A stretch of 64,000 nt of DNA. Source: Clostridium algoriphilum. GTDB lineage: Bacteria > Bacillota > Clostridia > Clostridiales > Clostridiaceae. Location: the NCBI RefSeq assembly GCF_020443705.1, contig NZ_JAIZZK010000024.1:1-64000 (forward strand), given 5' to 3'. Within the stretch, counting starts at the first letter, position 1. The number at the start of each line of letters is the position of its first letter. A model generated the notes under the pieces. That model had not been told where the DNA came from. It searched no databases and worked only from the letters and a program-made list of their open reading frames with translations. This document shows positions 63,035 through 64,000 of the stretch, one piece after another. A program made the position numbers and the translations under genes.

Positions 63035-64000
63035 ATGAAACACTATTATAAATTAGATGAGTGGAATATTATTGAAGAGGGCTTTAATGTTGACAACAAT
63101 GAAATATCTGAGAGTATTTTTAGTTTAGGTAATGGATGTATGGGACAAAGAGCAAATTTTGAAGAAGACTACAGTGGTAACTCTCTTAATGGAAGTTATA
63201 TAGCAGGGGTTTACTATCCTGATAAAACAAGAGTTGGTTGGTGGAAAAACGGATATCCAGAATATTTTGCTAAAGTTTTAAACTCAACAAATTGGATTGG
63301 TATAAGCATTAAAATTAATGATTCTCCTTTAGATCTTGCTAAGTGTTTTGTGAGACGATTTGAAAGAGTTTTGAATATGAAAGAAGGTTATCTGCAAAGA
63401 AGCTTTGTGGCTGTACTTATAAATGGAAATGAAGTTGAAGTAAAAACTAAAAGGTTTATTAGCATGTCTAAGAGTGAACTAGGTGCAATAAAGTATTCAA
63501 TTAAGCCATTAAATTTCAACGGTAAATTAGAAATTTCACCTTACCTTGATGGGAACGTTATGAATTCTGATTCCAACTATGATGAGAAGTTTTGGGATGA
63601 GATTTCAAAAGATGTTATACCGTATGAAGCATATGTGATGTTAAAGACTAAGAAATTAGATTTCCACGTCTGCACAAACATGACCTATGAAATAACTAAA
63701 AATGGCGAAATAATTAAACCAATTGTAACACTTAACCAAAGTGAAAAATATGTTGCAAATACAGTTTCAGTCCATTGCGATAAAAATGATGAACTTGTAA
63801 TTTATAAATATGTTGCAAATACCTCATCAAGATATTATGAAATACCAAAATTAATTAAAATAACTAGGGAACTTGCGAGCAATGCGAAAAAAGATGGATT
63901 TGAAATGCTCTTAAAAGAACAATCTCAGGCTTGGAGTGAAAAATGGACAGAAAGCGATATTGTTATTGAAGGTGATGTTTCTGCTCAGCAAGGAATTCGA
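63035..64000 (+). CDS. GH65 glycoside phosphorylase, partial
   Basis: The first 322 codons of a family 65 phosphorylase running off the window. Seen: LDEWNIIEEGFNVDNNE, SIFSLGNGCMGQRANFEE (the conserved GH65 N-terminal motif), NGSYIAGVYYPDKTR and a long beta-sandwich N-terminal domain. The catalytic (alpha/alpha)6 barrel and the general acid Glu lie beyond the end. GH65 enzymes phosphorolyse maltose, trehalose, kojibiose or nigerose to beta-glucose 1-phosphate. Pairing with pgmB fits all of these, so the substrate is unresolved. GGAGG precedes the ATG. Confidence 0.9.
   Translation, partial: MKHYYKLDEWNIIEEGFNVDNNEISESIFSLGNGCMGQRANFEEDYSGNSLNGSYIAGVYYPDKTRVGWWKNGYPEYFAKVLNSTNWIGISIKINDSPLDLAKCFVRRFERVLNMKEGYLQRSFVAVLINGNEVEVKTKRFISMSKSELGAIKYSIKPLNFNGKLEISPYLDGNVMNSDSNYDEKFWDEISKDVIPYEAYVMLKTKKLDFHVCTNMTYEITKNGEIIKPIVTLNQSEKYVANTVSVHCDKNDELVIYKYVANTSSRYYEIPKLIKITRELASNAKKDGFEMLLKEQSQAWSEKWTESDIVIEGDVSAQQGIR

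Noticed and set aside
1-64000. CRISPR array, tRNA or rRNA genes, prophage or integrase
   Set aside because: I saw no regularly spaced repeats, no tRNA cloverleaf-like runs, no rRNA sequence and no integrase or phage structural genes.

Overview
The window is AT-rich, gene-dense DNA from a Clostridium-like Firmicute. The evidence is strong GGAGG-type ribosome binding sites, several TTG and GTG starts, many hairpin-plus-T terminators, a group B-type [FeFe] hydrogenase, an NADP-dependent secondary alcohol dehydrogenase of the C. beijerinckii type under a sigma-54 promoter, an EFR1-type ferredoxin and a class B sortase. I see no rRNA, tRNA, CRISPR array, intact insertion sequence or prophage. It reads as an ordinary chromosomal segment with a few decayed genes.

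Layout. 0.1-5 kb: a PotA-type ABC ATPase, a PucR-type regulator and an APC amino acid permease. 5-9.1 kb: an NAD salvage regulon (pncB, an unknown 122-aa gene, pncA and the Nudix-type repressor nrtR), with two matching candidate NrtR operators and a kinase-like gene relic next to pncB. 9.2-11.3 kb: a two-gene AAA ATPase plus TOPRIM unit that resembles known anti-phage modules and is the best candidate for a little-described system. 11.6-16.1 kb: pirin, a flavodoxin/ferredoxin fusion, a LiaF-like membrane protein and an [FeFe] hydrogenase. 16.4-27.1 kb: a complete L-arabinose regulon (araB-araD-araA-tal-tkt-galM, divergent araR, then araE) with three AraR boxes and two cre-like sites. 27.1-30.8 kb: CsbD, a LUD-domain protein, a small membrane protein, an MBL hydrolase and relics of an iron alcohol dehydrogenase, a chemotaxis receptor and a rearranged TetR gene. 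30.8-36.1 kb: aspartate aminotransferase/4-decarboxylase, then a sigma-54 activator with paired upstream sites, a -24/-12 promoter and the alcohol dehydrogenase gene. 36.1-39.8 kb: a surface phosphatase, a YibE/F membrane protein and a class B sortase in one probable operon; the sortase has Lys where the catalytic Arg is expected, and the phosphatase ends in a divergent sorting signal. 40-56 kb: mixed housekeeping genes, including an aminotransferase, glgC, a glutathione peroxidase with an unusual tail, a nucleoside phosphorylase/HAD/tautomerase cluster with a 48-aa gene, two ABC ATPase-permease fusions, gpmA, a DUF1186-like protein, a dicarboxylate/glutamate symporter and a GNAT. 56.3-64 kb: an alpha-glucoside regulon (malG, malF, malE, a GH13 enzyme, malR, pgmB and the start of a GH65 phosphorylase) with LacI-type boxes at three promoters.

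How it fits together. Arabinose imported by AraE goes through AraA, AraB and AraD to xylulose 5-phosphate, and transketolase plus transaldolase pass the carbon to glycolysis. Imported alpha-glucosides are probably split by GH13 hydrolysis or GH65 phosphorolysis, and PgmB converts the resulting beta-glucose 1-phosphate to glucose 6-phosphate. Reductant may be disposed of through hydrogenase and alcohol dehydrogenase, and NAD is recycled under NrtR control. Family calls rest on motifs and similarity read by eye. No database search was possible.
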